Assembly (NCBI RefSeq): GCF_900169065.1
Contig: NZ_FXZB01000002.1
Span: 1-64,000 of the forward strand
Direction of reading: 5' to 3'
Length of the DNA stretch: 64,000 nt
DNA from: Brevibacterium aurantiacum
GTDB taxonomy: Bacteria > Actinomycetota > Actinomycetes > Actinomycetales > Brevibacteriaceae
Positions within the stretch are counted from its first letter, which is position 1. The number at the start of each line of letters is the position of its first letter. The translations under genes and the position numbers were made by a program. A model generated the notes under the pieces. The model was not told the DNA's origin and made no database searches. It saw only the letters and a program-made list of their open reading frames with translations. Of this stretch, positions 8,541-16,065 are shown one piece after another.

Positions 8541-8648
8541 CTATCTCGCGCCGTGGGCGGTCTCGGCTTCCTTCCACGCCGCCGGGTCGGTGTAGCCGGG
8601 GATGTTGACGAGCACCTCGGTGCCGGGATACGTGTAATGATCCGGCAT
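8541..8648 (-). pseudogene. Truncated N-terminus of a Fic-family toxin
   Basis: ATG at 8648 opens a frame of 35 codons reading MPDHYTYPGTEVLVNIPGY, then TDPAAWKEAE, and stops at 8541. Y-x-Y-P-G-T-x-V-L followed by a short helix resembles the start of Fic (AMP-transferase) proteins. The catalytic HPFxxGNGR core is absent. It lies just downstream of a VbhA-like antitoxin gene, the usual order for such modules. The stub probably remains after deletion of the toxin body, possibly when the palindrome array region was formed. Confidence 0.5.
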
Positions 8649-8687
8649 CACCGTCCACCCCCGCCCGAGACATTGGCCCGCGGCGTG

Positions 8688-8891
8688 TTACCGGGTGATG
8701 CCGTGCTTCGCGTCGATCTGCGCCAGCCGGACGGCGATGGCGTCATCGGCGGACATCTCTCCAGTGAGCACCTTGCGGCCCAGGGCACGGTCGGCGTCAG
8801 TCTCCTCTTCGCTAGCCATCCGCTGGCTCGCAGTGACCTGCGCTTCGAGCCGGTCGATCTCGGCCTGTTCCAGGGCCTTCGTCGTCGCCAT
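8688..8891 (-). CDS. VbhA-like antitoxin (orphan)
   Basis: A 67-residue helical protein starts at ATG 8891 behind a strong GGAGGACAGG site. The end, GRKVLTGEMSADDAIAVRLA followed by QIDAKHG, matches the G-E-x-[ST]-x-D/E-A-I pattern near the C-terminus of VbhA-family antitoxins, which block Fic toxins. A Fic N-terminal stub follows 39 bases downstream. With no intact toxin here, the antitoxin may act against Fic proteins elsewhere or simply be left over. The family call rests on a short pattern and on context. Confidence 0.6.
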   Translation of the reverse strand: MATTKALEQAEIDRLEAQVTASQRMASEEETDADRALGRKVLTGEMSADDAIAVRLAQIDAKHGITR

Positions 8892-9102
8892 GACCTGTCC
8901 TCCTTCATGCTCGCCCGACACCTTCCATTCTACCGTCCAAGGCCGACACCGACCAGTGACTCCACCCGTGAGACGGGCACTTGCTCCATCGGGCACAGTC
9001 GCAGCACTGGATAGGTGCGCAGCCGATCCCAACACCAGCATCCCGCAGCGGGCAATCCGCGCAGGGTGTATCTGTGACGGCATTCTGGTAGATTCGGGTT
9101 GC

Positions 9103-9197
9103 ACCGAGGGGTGTCCCGTCAAGGGGCTGAGATACCACTGGACGTTGTCAGCGTGGTGACCCTAGAACCTGATCCGGATCATGCCGGCGAAGGGACT
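9103..9197 (+). promoter_or_regulatory. TPP riboswitch 1 (THI element) upstream of the Nudix-thiD-bcm-like operon
   Basis: The conserved core blocks are all present: GGGGCTGAGAT (from 9123), then ACCCTAGAACCTGATC (9169-9184) and GGCGAAGGGA (9186-9195). These are the thiamine-pyrophosphate aptamer motifs. GCGAAGG (9187-9193) could alternatively pair with CCTTCGC (9217-9223), giving two exclusive folds. Control is probably translational through the hairpin at 9227-9242. Confidence 0.93.
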
Positions 9198-9226
9198 GGT
9201 CTAGCAGGGCTTCTTTCCTTCGCTGG

Positions 9227-9242
9227 CCTCCCCATTAGGAGG
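9227..9242 (+). promoter_or_regulatory. Ribosome-site sequestering hairpin of TPP riboswitch 1
   Basis: CCTCC (9227-9231) can pair with GGAGG (9238-9242) across the 6-base loop CCATTA. GGAGG is the ribosome binding site of the GTG start at 9248. Hiding it on TPP binding would shut translation of the operon. Confidence 0.65.
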
Positions 9243-9247
9243 TTACA

Positions 9248-9721
9248 GTGTCCCATTCTGTTGTCGGCCCCGCGACGTCCTCAGTCGAGGTGCGCCCGAG
9301 GGTCGCGGTCATTTCCGTCCTCATCAAAGATGACCATGTCCTCTTGGTGCGTCGCGCGAACCCTCCTGATGCAGGATTCTGGGGATTCCCGGGCGGGAAG
9401 ATCGAATTCGGAGAAACGATCACCAAAGCCGCCGAACGCGAACTCGGTGAAGAAACCAGCATCATCGGTCAGGCGACCGGTGTTTTGACTTCCGTTGACG
9501 CGTTCAGCCGAGACGAGACTGGACGGTTGGACAGTCACTACGTGCTTATCGCCGTGCTCTGCCAGTGGCGCTCGGGGCAACCCCACGCTGGCGACGACGC
9601 CCTCGAAGCACGCTGGTTCCCCCTCGACGAGGTCGACGAGGCCCGCCTGACTCTGAGCAAGGATGTCGCCGAGGTCGCCCGCTACGCCGCCACACAGCAG
9701 CAGAAGGAAGTGCACGCATGA
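9248..9721 (+). CDS. Nudix hydrolase, first gene of the TPP-regulated operon
   Basis: This is a 157-residue Nudix protein of the MutT type. The Nudix box is GGKIEFGETITKAAERELGE followed by ETS; the usual final Gly is Ser. VLLVRRANPPDAGFWGFPGG matches NudG-like pyrophosphohydrolases. The GTG start at 9248 follows AGGAGG and is the direct target of the riboswitch. The stop overlaps the thiD start (ATGA). In this operon it might make CMP from CTP for the hydroxymethylase, or destroy toxic diphosphate analogues of thiamine as self-protection. Both roles are inferred. Confidence 0.85.
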   Translation: MSHSVVGPATSSVEVRPRVAVISVLIKDDHVLLVRRANPPDAGFWGFPGGKIEFGETITKAAERELGEETSIIGQATGVLTSVDAFSRDETGRLDSHYVLIAVLCQWRSGQPHAGDDALEARWFPLDEVDEARLTLSKDVAEVARYAATQQQKEVHA

Positions 9722-10539
9722 CGATCAAGAACGTCCTATCCATCGCAGGCACCGACCCCACTGGCGGGGCGGGCATCCACGCCGATCTCAAAGCCTTCTC
9801 AGCGAGGGGCACCTACGGTATGGCCGCGATCACCGCGGTCGTGGCACAGAACACGCGCGGTGTGCGCTCGTTCATGCCCCTTGATCCCTCTTTCGTCGGT
9901 GAGCAGATCGATGCAGTGTTCGACGATGTGCGCGTCGACGCGGTAAAGATCGGTATGGTCGCCAACGCCGCGATCGCCGAGGTCATCGCCGAGGTCATCG
10001 CCGAGCGCCTGCAATACCACGAAGCCGAGACCGTGGTCCTTGATCCGGTGATGGTCGCCAAGAGCGGCGACAGGCTGTTGGACGACGATGCGGTCGCAGC
10101 CATCCGAGACACGCTCGTGCCACTGGCCACGATCATCACCCCGAACCTTCCCGAAGCCGCCGTGCTCCTCGACACCACAGATGTCACCCGCTTGGGGCAG
10201 ATGGAGGACCAGGCCACCGGGCTGCGTGGCCTTGGCTGTCAGTGGGCGCTACTCAAAGGCGGGCATCTCACGAACGAGACGGTCAGTGTCGACTACCTCG
10301 CCGGCCCCGACGGGATCTCCACCTACACCTCTCCCAGGATCGAAACCCTCAACGACCACGGCACCGGCTGCACCTTGTCCTCGGCGATCACCGCACTGCT
10401 GCCTGACCACACCGTGCCCGAAAGCGTTGAACGGGCGAAGACCTACCTGCACGGCGCTCTCGTTGCCAGCGACCGCCTCGACGTCGGCCAAGGTCACGGT
10501 CCCCTGCATCACTTCCACCAGCTCTGGCCGCGCGGGTAG
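9718..10539 (+). CDS. thiD: ThiD-like hydroxymethylpyrimidine (phosphate) kinase
   Basis: This 273-residue PfkB-fold kinase phosphorylates HMP and HMP-P in thiamine synthesis. Motifs include LSIAGTDPTGGAGIHADLKA at the N-terminus, MAAITAVVAQNT, DPVMVAKSGDRLL, and the anion-hole stretch NDHGTGCTLSSAI. It is full length and overlaps the preceding Nudix gene by 4 bases. No thiC, thiE or thiG is nearby, so this is not a general thiamine operon. It is more likely a dedicated copy that activates, or protects against, an HMP analogue made by the next genes. Confidence 0.9.
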   Translation: MTIKNVLSIAGTDPTGGAGIHADLKAFSARGTYGMAAITAVVAQNTRGVRSFMPLDPSFVGEQIDAVFDDVRVDAVKIGMVANAAIAEVIAEVIAERLQYHEAETVVLDPVMVAKSGDRLLDDDAVAAIRDTLVPLATIITPNLPEAAVLLDTTDVTRLGQMEDQATGLRGLGCQWALLKGGHLTNETVSVDYLAGPDGISTYTSPRIETLNDHGTGCTLSSAITALLPDHTVPESVERAKTYLHGALVASDRLDVGQGHGPLHHFHQLWPRG

Positions 10540-10611
10540 GGATGCAGAACAGCCCCTCCTCGTTCCGATCGGTAGAGCTAACCACTTCGACTCATGAAAG
10601 GAGCCGTGACG

Positions 10612-11082
10612 ATGACGCGAAAGATGTTTCTCGCCGGCCCGTTCAAAGCTCTCGTCGACGCCGACACCCATGTGATGGGCGACGCCGCGATCGACAAGTA
10701 CACCTCGATCATCGACTTCTTCGAAACCCAGGGGTGGGATGTGCACTGCGCCCACCGCAGAGAGCACTGGGGCCGTGAGTTCATGGAACCCAGCGAATGC
10801 ACACGCATCGACTACACGGAGATCGCCGCCTGCGACGTCTTCGTCGCGTTCCCCGGCGCACCGGCATCCCCGGGCACGCACATCGAGATCGGGTGGGCCT
10901 CCGCCTGGAACAAACCCATCGTCTTACTCCTCGACGAGGGAGCCGAGTACGCGTTCCTCGTCCGAGGCCTCTCAGCGGTCGCCGACGTCCAGATGATCAC
11001 CATCGATCCCGAGCAGCCCACCGGACCACGCATCCTCACCGCGATCGAGCACGCGCAGGCAGGAGCCGTCAGTGAAGCCTGA
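10612..11082 (+). CDS. Pyrimidine nucleoside 5'-phosphate N-glycosidase (MilB/BcmB/BlsM-like)
   Basis: This 156-residue protein belongs to the nucleoside 2-deoxyribosyltransferase superfamily. MFLAGPFKALVD, then HRREHWGREFMEPSECTRID and FVAFPGAPASPGTHIEIGWA carry the Gly-Pro-Phe and catalytic-Glu region typical of CMP hydrolases such as MilB and BlsM. These release free cytosine or 5-hydroxymethylcytosine from the 5'-nucleotide. ATG 10612 follows AAAGGAG at proper spacing. The next gene overlaps by 11 bases. Pairing with a CMP-hydroxymethylase homologue makes 5-hydroxymethyl-CMP the likely substrate. Confidence 0.82.
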   Translation: MTRKMFLAGPFKALVDADTHVMGDAAIDKYTSIIDFFETQGWDVHCAHRREHWGREFMEPSECTRIDYTEIAACDVFVAFPGAPASPGTHIEIGWASAWNKPIVLLLDEGAEYAFLVRGLSAVADVQMITIDPEQPTGPRILTAIEHAQAGAVSEA

Positions 11083-12079
11083 GTATCCCGACCTCCACAC
11101 GCTCTACCTGGATTCCCTGCGACAGGTCTACACCGGGTTCGAATACCAGAACAGTCCCCGCGGGCAGGACGAACGCGAAATCATCGGCTACACCGCACGC
11201 CTGACCAACCCGGCCCGGCGGTACTGCTTGGCCAGGTCTCGTCGGCAGAACATCATCTTCAACTACGCCGAAGCACTGTGGTACCTCTCAGGGAAGAACG
11301 ACCTCGACTTCATCCGCACCTACGCACCCTCGATGAGCCGGTACAGTCCCGACGGCCTCAGCCTGCCGGGCACCGGGTATGGTCCCAAACTGCTCAGACA
11401 CGTCGGCGACGAGACTGCGATCGAACGAATCGTGAACATCCTCCGCGAGGATGACCCTGCGAGCAAGCGTGCCGTTCTGCAGATCTTCGACGACTCCGAA
11501 GACATCTACCGCCGCAACATCGACGTCTCCTGCACGCTGGCTCTCCAGCTGTTGCGCCGTGAGGACCGTCTGCACATGGTCGCGTTCATGCGCGCCAACG
11601 ACGCGTACATGGGACTGCTCAACGACACGTTCTCCTTCACGTTCATCCAAGAATTTCTCGCCTCGATGCTGGGCCTGACCCCGGGTGTGTACATCCACAA
11701 CGTCGGCTCGATCCACATCTACGAAAAAGACCTCACCAAGGTGCACACCCTCCTCGGCGGCGATGATCAGACGATCGTGGAGGAACCCAGCACTCTTCCA
11801 CGGCTGCCCTCGGGGGCGAGCCTGGACCAGGTGCACCAGGTCCTCGCCCTGGAGAAGTCGATCCGTGCAGACGAGCTCCCAGGCCGCGCACTGGCGACCC
11901 TTGATCTTCCGGAAGCGTGGGTCGACATTGTCCGCCTGTTCTGGATCCACCGGCAACTCCAATACCAACGACCAGTCGACCCATCGATTATCGGCGACCT
12001 CCATCCCCTCCACCGGGAGCTGGTCGTGAGCCGATGGCCCAGCATCGAAAACGCGCGTGTGAGGGCGGTGCAGCAGTGA
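11072..12079 (+). CDS. CMP 5-hydroxymethylase, thymidylate-synthase fold (MilA/BcmA-like)
   Basis: This 335-residue protein has the thymidylate synthase fold. The catalytic cysteine is C154 in DVSCTLALQ, and RANDAYMGLLNDTFSF corresponds to the RSxDxxLGxPFN substrate loop with altered residues. The changes fit the MilA-type enzymes that use CMP and methylene-tetrahydrofolate to make 5-hydroxymethyl-CMP. The gene overlaps the glycosidase gene before it and the methyltransferase after it, so translation is probably coupled. An ordinary ThyA is unlikely given the altered substrate loop and the operon. Confidence 0.8.
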   Translation: MKPEYPDLHTLYLDSLRQVYTGFEYQNSPRGQDEREIIGYTARLTNPARRYCLARSRRQNIIFNYAEALWYLSGKNDLDFIRTYAPSMSRYSPDGLSLPGTGYGPKLLRHVGDETAIERIVNILREDDPASKRAVLQIFDDSEDIYRRNIDVSCTLALQLLRREDRLHMVAFMRANDAYMGLLNDTFSFTFIQEFLASMLGLTPGVYIHNVGSIHIYEKDLTKVHTLLGGDDQTIVEEPSTLPRLPSGASLDQVHQVLALEKSIRADELPGRALATLDLPEAWVDIVRLFWIHRQLQYQRPVDPSIIGDLHPLHRELVVSRWPSIENARVRAVQQ

Positions 12080-12831
12080 CGACATCATGGACGACTCCGG
12101 CAGTCTCAGCAGGGTTCGATGCCTATGACGACTATGTCGAAAACCGACTGGCTTATACCCCGCTCGTCAATGACCTCCAAACTGCTTGCGGCCGAGGGGG
12201 GATCGTGCTCGATTATGGGTGCGGCAGCGGAAAAGTCTCACGACGCCTCCTCGACGCCGGAGCCGCAGCACAGGTCGTCGGAGTCGACATCAGCACCGAC
12301 ATGATCACCCTCGCCCGGGCGCAGACCCCGCAACCGGCCGCGCGATTCCACACCATCGACAGCGGCCACGTTCCCTACCCGGATGACACATTCGATGCGA
12401 TCGTGTGCTGCTTCGTATTCATCAACGTGCCCACACGCGAGGAACTGAGAGCGATCGCCCGCGAGCTCGCCCGAGTGCTTACACCGACCGGCAGACTCTT
12501 CATCGTCGATAGCAACCCGGCGGCCACAGGAGTACCGTTCCCGACCTTCCGCAGCGGCGAGCCCGGCAGAGGCTACCGTGACGGAGACGAACGCAAGGTC
12601 AGCTTGCAGATCCCCGGCACCGGGATCCTCGAGCTTGTCGACCGGCACTGGTTCATCAGCACCTACGAGGCGGTGCTGACCGAGGCCGGCTTCACAGTCG
12701 ACAAGGTCACCGACCGCGGAGCACAAACCGTAGAAGACGTCGGCTCCCAGGCACCTATCGACCATCCACCGTTCATGCAGATCACAGCCCACCTCCAAGA
12801 CCACTCCGAGTCGACGATCGGGGCGGGGTAG
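12076..12831 (+). CDS. SAM-dependent methyltransferase, candidate O-methylase of hydroxymethylcytosine (BcmC-like role)
   Basis: This 251-residue class I methyltransferase binds SAM through VLDYGCGSGKVSRRLLDAGA and acidic VVGVDIST, with FDAIVCCFVFINVP as motif 4 region. The GTG start at 12076 overlaps the previous stop. In bacimethrin formation a methyltransferase adds the 2-methoxy group to 5-hydroxymethylcytosine, and this gene is in the right place for that. The target is inferred from the operon; the sequence alone shows only a small-molecule methyltransferase. Confidence 0.78.
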   Translation: MTTSWTTPAVSAGFDAYDDYVENRLAYTPLVNDLQTACGRGGIVLDYGCGSGKVSRRLLDAGAAAQVVGVDISTDMITLARAQTPQPAARFHTIDSGHVPYPDDTFDAIVCCFVFINVPTREELRAIARELARVLTPTGRLFIVDSNPAATGVPFPTFRSGEPGRGYRDGDERKVSLQIPGTGILELVDRHWFISTYEAVLTEAGFTVDKVTDRGAQTVEDVGSQAPIDHPPFMQITAHLQDHSESTIGAG

Positions 12832-13302
12832 ATGACGCGCGACGCTTCCTACCCGAAGCCGGCGACGCTGGCGGCAGTGGTCCGAAAAGGACGTGTACTC
12901 CTTATCCGGCGTGCCCACATGCCCGACGCCGAGCGCTGGGCATTCCCCGGGGGCAAGATCGAACCCGGCGAGACCCTGACCGCCGCGACCGCGCGCGAAC
13001 TCGCCGAGGAAACAGGAGTCCTCGCCACACCCGGTGATGTCTTCGATGCTGTCGACGTCATCGATGCCGACCACAATCTGCATTACGTCCTGATCGCAGT
13101 GCTCTGCCGATGGGAACGAGGGGAACCGGTCCCGGACGATGACGCACTCGAAGCGGCATGGTTCACCCTCGAGGAAATGGCTGCGATACCGGTCGCGGAA
13201 ACATTCAACGTCCGCGCTATCGCCCAAACCGCGCTCGAGCTGGAACGCAAGCAACAGGAACACTCAAGAAGCCAGAATGCCCATTTGCCGGATAGCACGT
13301 AG
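12832..13302 (+). CDS. Nudix hydrolase, last gene of the TPP-regulated operon
   Basis: This is a 156-residue Nudix protein that starts directly after the methyltransferase stop (TAG-ATG). The box GGKIEPGETLTAATARELAE followed by ETG is complete. VLLIRRAHMPDAERWAFPGG and a C-terminal DALEAAWFTLEEM stretch make it clearly similar to the first gene of the operon, so the two are likely old duplicates. Its tail is basic and polar. A second Nudix protein is unexpected for pathway chemistry alone; cleaning up a toxic thiamine-diphosphate analogue is a plausible role. Confidence 0.83.
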   Translation: MTRDASYPKPATLAAVVRKGRVLLIRRAHMPDAERWAFPGGKIEPGETLTAATARELAEETGVLATPGDVFDAVDVIDADHNLHYVLIAVLCRWERGEPVPDDDALEAAWFTLEEMAAIPVAETFNVRAIAQTALELERKQQEHSRSQNAHLPDST

Positions 13303-13397
13303 TGATATCAGGTGTTCTGTGACAGCGATTCCAGTAACGAAGAATCAGGCCGTCCGAAGCTTGTGGAGAGTGTGGTTTCCGTGATGTGATGGTGGCG

Positions 13398-13497
13398 TGA
13401 CACGGGGCGCCGCCCGTTCCAGCTTTCGAGCACGGGACGTGGTCGGCTGAGATGACACCCGTTGAACCTGATCCAGTTAGCACTGGCGAAGGGAATG
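13398..13497 (+). promoter_or_regulatory. TPP riboswitch 2 upstream of the SDR gene
   Basis: The second THI element in 4.3 kb shows CGGCTGAGATGACACCC (13444-13460), then GAACCTGATCCAGTTAG (13464-13480), and CTGGCGAAGGGAATG (13483-13497). It begins about 95 bases after the Nudix stop, so it controls a separate transcript. Confidence 0.93.
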
Positions 13498-13534
13498 TCC
13501 GGACTTTCACCCGCCGACAATGTTGGCGGTGTCA

Positions 13535-13569
13535 GCGCACCGAAGAGCAACTTTCGCTCTTCGGTGCGC
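13535..13569 (+). promoter_or_regulatory. Expression-platform hairpin of TPP riboswitch 2
   Basis: GCGCACCGAAGAGC (13535-13548) and GCTCTTCGGTGCGC (13556-13569) are perfect 14-bp arms with a 7-base loop. The hairpin sits between the aptamer and the SDR start. It lacks a clear U-run, so it may be a terminator or a structure that blocks ribosome access. Confidence 0.65.
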
Positions 13570-13606
13570 ACGGGTTGCCTTCGCCTCGATATCGAGAGGC
13601 ATACAC

Positions 13607-14383
13607 ATGGCACACACTATTCTCCCCCTCACCGAGCAGATCGTCCTCGTCACCGGCGGCGCCCGCGGACTCCGAGCTGCGATCACTCGCGCGTTCCTGG
13701 CCCAGGGTGCGCGAGTGGTCATCGACTACCACACCTCCCAGGACGCCGCGGAGGACCTCGCCGCCGCCCACCCCGGAAAGGCGATCGCAATCCGGGCTGA
13801 TGTCCGCGACCGCGCCCAGGTCGATGCCCTCGTCGCTGAGGCCGCCGATCGCTTTGGCGGTCCGATCACCACGGTCGTGAACAACGCGCTGGCTGACTTC
13901 TCCTTCAACGGCGACGCCCGCTCCCACGCGGACCAGATCTCCTACGAGGAGATCACCGCACAGTTCACCGGCTCCGTGCATGGGCCTCTCAACGTCATCC
14001 AGGCCACCCTTCCCGGCATGGTCGAGGCGGGCTTCGGCCGGATCGTCAACATCGGTACGAACCTCTTCCAGCACCCCGTCGTGCCCTACCACGACTACAC
14101 CGCGGCGAAAGCAGCGCTGCTGTCCCTGACACGCACCTTCGCCGACGATCTCGGCCCGCAGGCCATCACGGTGAACATGGTCTCCGGGGGGCTGCCGCTG
14201 ACCACCGACGCCTCGGCGGCGACCCCTGAGGCGGTCTTCGAGGGCATCGCCGCGGGCACCCCGCTGCGGGCGGTGACGACGCCGGATCAGCTCGCCGACC
14301 CAGTCGTATTCTTCGCTTCCCCGTGGGCCAGGGGTGTGACGGGTCAGAACCTCATCGTCGACGGCGGACTCGTCAAGGGGTGA
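13607..14383 (+). CDS. Short-chain dehydrogenase/reductase under TPP riboswitch control
   Basis: This is a 258-residue SDR of the FabG type. The cofactor loop TGGARGLR (residues 16-23) has Arg where the third Gly normally stands. The catalytic Tyr164 and Lys168 lie in YHDYTAAKAA. The usual catalytic Ser position is Thr (T151, in NIGTNLF). ATG 13607 follows a GAGAGG site. Control by a TPP riboswitch ties it to thiamine or antivitamin chemistry rather than fatty acid synthesis. The substrate is unknown. It is followed at once by the stub of a flavin monooxygenase. Confidence 0.82.
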   Translation: MAHTILPLTEQIVLVTGGARGLRAAITRAFLAQGARVVIDYHTSQDAAEDLAAAHPGKAIAIRADVRDRAQVDALVAEAADRFGGPITTVVNNALADFSFNGDARSHADQISYEEITAQFTGSVHGPLNVIQATLPGMVEAGFGRIVNIGTNLFQHPVVPYHDYTAAKAALLSLTRTFADDLGPQAITVNMVSGGLPLTTDASAATPEAVFEGIAAGTPLRAVTTPDQLADPVVFFASPWARGVTGQNLIVDGGLVKG

Positions 14384-14505
14384 GCGGCGTGGAAGGCAAG
14401 CAGGCCCACTTCAACCTCTTCATCCACGGTGTCGGTCATCGCAGCGCGGCCTGGTGGTCACCGCCACGTCGTGCAGCGCAACGACCGACTGCGCCTCGTC
14501 CCTGA
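14380..14505 (+). pseudogene. Truncated LLM-class flavin monooxygenase (NtaA/SnaA-like) N-terminus
   Basis: GTG 14380 overlaps the SDR stop and opens a 41-codon frame reading QAHFNLFIHGVGHRSAAWW. This is the start pattern of bacterial luciferase-like monooxygenases of the NtaA/SnaA/DszA group, in which L-N-x-F-x-x-G-x-G-H-x-x-A-A-W is usual. The frame then decays and stops at 14505. The rest of the enzyme is absent, and the gap runs into the convergent MFS gene. The SDR transcript once seems to have carried a second enzyme. Confidence 0.55.
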
Positions 14506-14607
14506 ACACCGTGACCACGCCTCTCTCATCTCACTCTTCGTTTAAGCAGAGCCCCTGCAGAAGCCCCGTTCATTCCCTTGACGGACACGCCGTCAACACC
14601 CTTCGGT

Positions 14608-16065
14608 CTAGATTTCTGGGGCGCTCTTCTCTCCGTGGGCTCGGAGCATGCCGAAGGCGACGAGGCCCGCCGCGAGCACGGTCAGAGCGATTCCGCCCCA
14701 GGTGACCGCGAGTCGGAACTCCGCGGTCTGCTCGGTCGGCCAGGCCGATGCGGTGAGGTGCCCGGTGAAGATGGCGGCGAGGAAGGTTCCGCTCAGGGCG
14801 ATGCCCACGGCGGTTGCGAACTCGCCGGCTGTATCGGCCAGGGCCGCGCCGACGGTGGTCCGGTCTTCTGGAACTCCTTTCATGACGTTGGTTCCCGCGA
14901 CGACGCCGACGACCCGCATTCCCGCCGCGACGAGCACGAGGGCCACAGCGATCCAGACGTATCCGACGCGTCCCAGAAGCGCGTAGACGGCCAGGCCCAC
15001 GACGACGGCAGAGGCGCTGAGCCAGGCCGCTCGATCGAGTCCGAGCTTGTCGACGAGGATCGAGATGACGGCGCCGCCGGCGACGAGGACGATCACTTGC
15101 GGAAGCATGCCCAGTGCTGCCTGGGCGGGCGTCCATCCCCAGTCGAGCTGGAGCTGAAGTGCAACGAGGTACCCGATACCTGCGACGGCGAGGTTGGCTG
15201 CGCCTTTGAAGGCCAGTCCGCTGGACACGAGCGGGCTCGCGATCAGCTGCAGGTCCAGCAGGGGGTATTGGAACGAGCGCTCGCGCCAGGCGAATGCTGC
15301 CGCGAAAGCGATGGTCGCGGCCACCCCGGCCCAGGGGAACCAGGTGTCTGCGCCCACTTCGACGAAGAGGGCGGGGGCGAGCAATGCGGATGCGATGGCC
15401 GCGGTGCCCAGGATGGCTCCCCAGATATCGACAGGATCGCGGTGAAGCTCTTCTGGCCGGTCGGCGGGAATGCCTTTGCGGATCGCGATGAAGGCGATGG
15501 CTGCGATCGGCACGTTGACCAGCAGCAGGGTCTGCCACGGTGCGATGGCGAGGACGAAGCCGCCGGCGATCGGGCCGACGGCAAGGCCGATGAGTCCTAC
15601 GGTGGAGATCACCGTCATCGCGCGTACCCGGAGGCGGTCATCGGCGAAGAGCCGGAACGCGAGAGCCAGGGAGCCCGGCGTGGTCATCGCGGCGGCCACC
15701 CCCATCGCCGCGCGAACGGCGATGAGCTGCCCGGCAGTGGCCACGAAGGCTGTCGCGAGACTCGTCATCCCGAGCAGCACGAGCCCGGCCAGCATCATCT
15801 TGCGTCGGCCGATGCGGTCGGCGACGGCGCTGAGCGCGAGCATCAATCCGCCGAACACGACGGAGTACACGCCAGTCACCCATTGCAATGCGGTGGCGGT
15901 GGCCTGTAGTTCCCGGCCTATGGTGGGCAAGGCGACATTGAGGATCGAGTTGTCGAGCATCTCGAACAGGAACACGGCCGACAGCCCGGCCAGCGCGATC
16001 CACGCGTCCTTCAGCGTGTGAGGCGGCTGCGCGGCCTCGGACTGGTGGCTGGGACGACGAATCAT
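14608..16065 (-). CDS. DHA2-type MFS drug exporter
   Basis: This 485-residue protein has about 14 predicted transmembrane helices. LDNSILNVALPTIGRELQ in helix 1 and ADRIGRRKMMLAGLVLLGM after helix 2 are signatures of the EmrB/QacA branch of drug:H+ antiporters. The gene is convergent with the TPP-regulated SDR gene. Its place in the antimetabolite region suggests export of the product and self-resistance, which is inferred. The start at 16065 follows an AAGGAG site. It carries no riboswitch of its own. Confidence 0.88.
   Translation of the reverse strand: MIRRPSHQSEAAQPPHTLKDAWIALAGLSAVFLFEMLDNSILNVALPTIGRELQATATALQWVTGVYSVVFGGLMLALSAVADRIGRRKMMLAGLVLLGMTSLATAFVATAGQLIAVRAAMGVAAAMTTPGSLALAFRLFADDRLRVRAMTVISTVGLIGLAVGPIAGGFVLAIAPWQTLLLVNVPIAAIAFIAIRKGIPADRPEELHRDPVDIWGAILGTAAIASALLAPALFVEVGADTWFPWAGVAATIAFAAAFAWRERSFQYPLLDLQLIASPLVSSGLAFKGAANLAVAGIGYLVALQLQLDWGWTPAQAALGMLPQVIVLVAGGAVISILVDKLGLDRAAWLSASAVVVGLAVYALLGRVGYVWIAVALVLVAAGMRVVGVVAGTNVMKGVPEDRTTVGAALADTAGEFATAVGIALSGTFLAAIFTGHLTASAWPTEQTAEFRLAVTWGGIALTVLAAGLVAFGMLRAHGEKSAPEI

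Noticed and set aside
8905..9138. Leftward cysteine-rich frame (DTPCADCPLRDAG...) upstream of the VbhA-like gene
   Set aside because: It overlaps the TPP aptamer on the other strand, has no ribosome site, and resembles no family I know. The cysteines are suggestive but not enough.
9103..13302. Mildiomycin-type nucleoside antibiotic pathway
   Set aside because: MilA/MilB-like genes are present, but none of the sugar, arginine-hydroxylation or serine-coupling genes. The TPP riboswitch and ThiD point to a thiamine antivitamin instead.
14608..16065. Exporter dedicated to phenazines
   Set aside because: The gene is over 8 kb from the phz genes, on the far side of the relaxase, and is convergent with the antivitamin region. 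The latter link is simpler, though neither is shown.
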